Shown piece by piece: positions 61,834-64,000 of a stretch of DNA of 64,000 nucleotides (its first letter is position 1; each line of letters begins with the position of its first letter). The notes beneath the pieces were generated by a model. That model saw only the letters and a list, made by a program, of their open reading frames with translations. It was not told where the DNA came from and made no database searches. The DNA is from Vibrio zhanjiangensis (GTDB lineage: Bacteria > Pseudomonadota > Gammaproteobacteria > Enterobacterales > Vibrionaceae), in NCBI RefSeq assembly GCF_030161235.1, contig NZ_BSPW01000024.1, positions 1 through 64,000 on the forward strand. The letters run 5' to 3'. Position numbers and translations under genes: made by a program.

Positions 61834-62493
61834 TTAGGCCGCCATAACTCTACCACTGAAGTAATCATTGGAGACAATATACTCAGTGTTACGAATCAAC
61901 TCATCTCTTATCTTAGCCCAGTGGATATTTCTCTGCTCGTAGCAAGGTACCACGCCACCAACGCGAATATTAAATGGGGTGAGCTCCTTTGCCCAGCTTT
62001 GGGTAAATCCAGCAACCATAGAGGTTGCATTTTCAAAGCCTGACATATCATTGTAATCGGCATGGGCAATTACATTGACAATCACTCCGTTTTTTTTGTC
62101 TTGACGCATTCTTTCTGCGGTTGCTTGACCAAAAGTAAACAGCGTAGCAGCCATTAGGGATAAATGCTGGGTAAAGATATCGCTGGCCCTTTCATCAAAG
62201 AATTTGGGCATGGTCTGACTGGTCAGTGCATTGATCAACACATCAGGTGACTGATGGACAGATTGATCAATAAATTGGAATAAAGAGTTAATGCTTTCCA
62301 AAGAATGATCATTCATTGCATGCTGATAAATATTCGATGAAATTTTCTTGCATCGCTCAAAAGTCTCATTTAATTGCGTCTTATTTGTATCACAAAGAAT
62401 GACAATTCCATCAAGAGATGCAAAGTGCATGGCTAGGGTGCTGCCAAGTTGAGAACCTGCAGAAGTTATTAATATTACAGCACTTTTTATATC
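61834..62493 (-). CDS. SDR-family protein without catalytic residues (pseudoenzyme)
   Basis: A short-chain dehydrogenase fold with a damaged nucleotide loop (ITSAGSQLGS) and NALTSQ in place of NNAG. The catalytic Tyr-xxx-Lys is Phe153-xxx-Thr157 (FENATS), and the catalytic Ser of the NISS motif is Ala143 (NVIA). The surrounding VAGFTQSWAKELTPFNIRV is conserved. GGAGG precedes ATG 62493. 219 residues, complete frame. It probably retains binding or regulatory function. Convergent with the phosphatase. Confidence 0.85.
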   Translation of the reverse strand, partial: DIKSAVILITSAGSQLGSTLAMHFASLDGIVILCDTNKTQLNETFERCKKISSNIYQHAMNDHSLESINSLFQFIDQSVHQSPDVLINALTSQTMPKFFDERASDIFTQHLSLMAATLFTFGQATAERMRQDKKNGVIVNVIAHADYNDMSGFENATSMVAGFTQSWAKELTPFNIRVGGVVPCYEQRNIHWAKIRDELIRNTEYIVSNDYFSGRVMAA

Positions 62494-62694
62494 CATACAC
62501 AGTGCCTCCATCGGTGGCGTTGAAAGTTTGTCCACATATCATGGTAGATTAATTGTGTGTTTGGTGTGAATAAGCTCAAATAACTTGTGCATATCTAGGG
62601 GGTAAATTAAATAACTTGCGCTCATTCACACTTATGAGCAACTTGTTGATTAATAAATGACTGATATGAAAGTAACTGTGATCTGCATAGATCT

Positions 62695-63204
62695 TTAAAC
62701 TTGAGTTTGAATTTGGAAGCTTCTTTGGGCAGCGATCAGCTGATTGTATAGGTCGATTGGTATGAGTGGCTTACTTTCTGTCTCACCTAATTGACGACGT
62801 TGATGTCCTGACAAATTGTGATAGACATCCTCTGGAAGATTAAAAGTATCCTCAGGCATGTAGGTTAAGGCATCGGGTTTTAGATAGTGGCAGAGTTTCG
62901 CACTTGGGAGGCCTGATGAGTGGAATAGCTTAGCTTGAGTGGCCGCCAGCGGATATGACTCTTGGTCGGATCTCAGGGCCTGAGGTTGAGAGAGTTCAAA
63001 GCGACGTCTCAAGGCCTCTTCTGTGGTATCTATCTGCGTAAGTTTCTCGACAGGAGTACTGTCTCTAACATCATCAGAAAACAGAGATAGAATGAAAGAG
63101 AAATCTGCACGGCGTCCTTCTTGGATGGCATGGCTAATACCATTTCCGAATTGAAGTTCGTTGATAATTCCTGCTTTATCTAATGTATGAATCTGAGTTT
63201 GCAT
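62695..63204 (-). CDS. conserved protein next to sodB (VC2046/SO_2500 type)
   Basis: A 169-residue soluble protein without signal peptide. I recall a similar gene beside sodB in V. cholerae (VC2045/VC2046); the family is uncharacterised. It is rich in polar residues and helix-formers. Co-directional with sodB, 127 bases after it and separated by a terminator. Confidence 0.65.
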   Translation of the reverse strand: MQTQIHTLDKAGIINELQFGNGISHAIQEGRRADFSFILSLFSDDVRDSTPVEKLTQIDTTEEALRRRFELSQPQALRSDQESYPLAATQAKLFHSSGLPSAKLCHYLKPDALTYMPEDTFNLPEDVYHNLSGHQRRQLGETESKPLIPIDLYNQLIAAQRSFQIQTQV

Positions 63205-63277
63205 GTCACCTCGCTTGATGCCTATTTAGCGGCAACCTGTAGGTAAACTTTAGAGAAATGATTGACTAGAAAAGAAA

Positions 63278-63299
63278 AAAGCCAGTGACTACTGGCTTT
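63278..63299 (-). terminator. terminator of sodB
   Basis: AAAGCCAGT (63278-63286) pairs with ACTGGCTTT (63291-63299), with a T-run on the minus strand. Confidence 0.85.
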
Positions 63300-63331
63300 A
63301 GGTGATAAAAATGGATCTTTTTCTTGCGATG

Positions 63332-63916
63332 TTATTTTGCTAGGTTTTCTGCAACGAAGTCCCAGTTAACTAGAGCCCAGAAGCCATTCATATAATCAGG
63401 GCGAACATTGCGGTAATCGATGTAGTAAGCGTGCTCCCACAAATCAACAGTAAGCAGTGGTGTGGTACCCGTCTCAGTAAGAGGTGTTGCTGCGTTTGAG
63501 GTGTTAACAATATCGAGAGAGCCATCAGCTTTTTTAACCAGCCAAGTCCATGAAGAACCAAAGTTGTTGATCGCAGAATCTGTGAATTTTGCTTTAAAAT
63601 CTTCAAAAGAACCAAATGCAGCATTGATTGCTTCTGCAACCGCACCTGTAGGCTCACCACCCGCATTGGGTGCTAGACAGTGCCAGTAGAAAGTGTGGTT
63701 CCAGATTTGAGCGGCATTGTTGAAAACACCACCCGTAGAAGTTTTAATGATGTCTTCTAGTGATTTGCCTTCAAACTCAGTGCCAGGGATAAGACCATTA
63801 AGTTTAACAACGTATGTGTTGTGATGCTTGCCGTGGTGGAAATCTAGAGTTTCAGCTGAGATATGTGGTTCTAGTGCATCTTTTGCGTAAGGAAGAGCGG
63901 GTAGTTCAAATGCCAT
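63332..63916 (-). CDS. sodB: iron superoxide dismutase
   Basis: Fe-SOD converting superoxide to peroxide in the cytoplasm. Metal ligands and signatures: [19 protein letters not shown], and the C-terminal [11 protein letters not shown]. Start ATG 63916 (194 residues) with GGAG upstream; the frame continues into the leader but the family starts here. The sodB leader is a classical RyhB target. Catalase at 4 kb completes the ROS pathway. Confidence 0.96.
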   Translation of the reverse strand: MAFELPALPYAKDALEPHISAETLDFHHGKHHNTYVVKLNGLIPGTEFEGKSLEDIIKTSTGGVFNNAAQIWNHTFYWHCLAPNAGGEPTGAVAEAINAAFGSFEDFKAKFTDSAINNFGSSWTWLVKKADGSLDIVNTSNAATPLTETGTTPLLTVDLWEHAYYIDYRNVRPDYMNGFWALVNWDFVAENLAK

Positions 63917-64000
63917 TGCTCGATTCTCCATTGAATATGAGAGAGTAGACTTCTCTCGATTGCTTCCAGTGTCATTTTTATCATGGCGTGCCATAGGCCC

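Noticed and set aside
1..64000. CRISPR array, prophage or insertion sequence
   Set aside because: No regularly spaced repeats, transposase, integrase or phage structural gene seen.

Overview
The window looks like a chromosomal segment of a Vibrio or close Vibrionaceae relative. The strongest evidence is the block uvrB, a divergent Qrr1 small RNA, luxO-luxU, yvcK and moaABCDE, which is the characteristic Vibrio quorum-sensing neighbourhood. A lateral-type (peritrichous, laf) flagellar gene cluster, the divergent metG/apbC pair and the sodB end agree with this. No phage, insertion sequence, integron or CRISPR array is visible. All names are from reading the sequence and from family knowledge; no search was run.

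Layout. 1-6.4 kb: a possible structured RNA ending in a strong terminator, small exported proteins, a beta-barrel protein, a GT2-GtrA glycosyltransferase fusion, a Spy/CpxP-like protein, a clade-3 catalase, a small membrane protein, and alternative oxidase with a 58-residue partner. 7.5-25.6 kb: a second (lateral) flagellar system. It has an unknown 290-residue protein, flagellin, the export/C-ring operon fliMNPQR-flhBA on the minus strand, and the divergent operon motY-lafK-fliEFGHIJ on the plus strand. A membrane M23 peptidase and an overlapping bactofilin follow. Hook, rod, cap, stator and sigma-28 genes are not in the window.

25.9-32.3 kb: an accessory region. A ToxR/ToxS-like pair faces an array of four paralogous outer-membrane beta-barrel genes. 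The array arose by segmental duplication with a periplasmic solute-binding protein gene; one copy of that gene survives and a second is reduced to its last 47 codons. 32.4-41.1 kb: tRNA-Asn, uvrB with a perfect-spacing SOS box and DnaA-box-like sites, qrr1 with a sigma-54 promoter and LuxO operator, luxOU, yvcK, a Moco riboswitch and moaABCDE. 41.9-44.6 kb: a 903-residue protein of unknown function with glycine-rich, barrel-like segments and no signal peptide.

44.7-64 kb: a CBS-domain protein, a MATE exporter, a Zn/Cd/Pb P-type ATPase under a MerR-type promoter, an ornithine/lysine decarboxylase and uridine phosphorylase. Then an AT-rich 2-oxoglutarate oxygenase-MFS exporter pair, metG and apbC, udk, asmA, cobO/btuR, a low-molecular-weight tyrosine phosphatase, an SDR protein that has lost its catalytic residues, a conserved small protein and sodB.

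The best candidates for something undescribed are the ToxRS-like pair with its expanding barrel/solute-binding array, the 903-residue protein, the oxygenase-exporter pair, and the unusual FliM and LafK of the lateral system.
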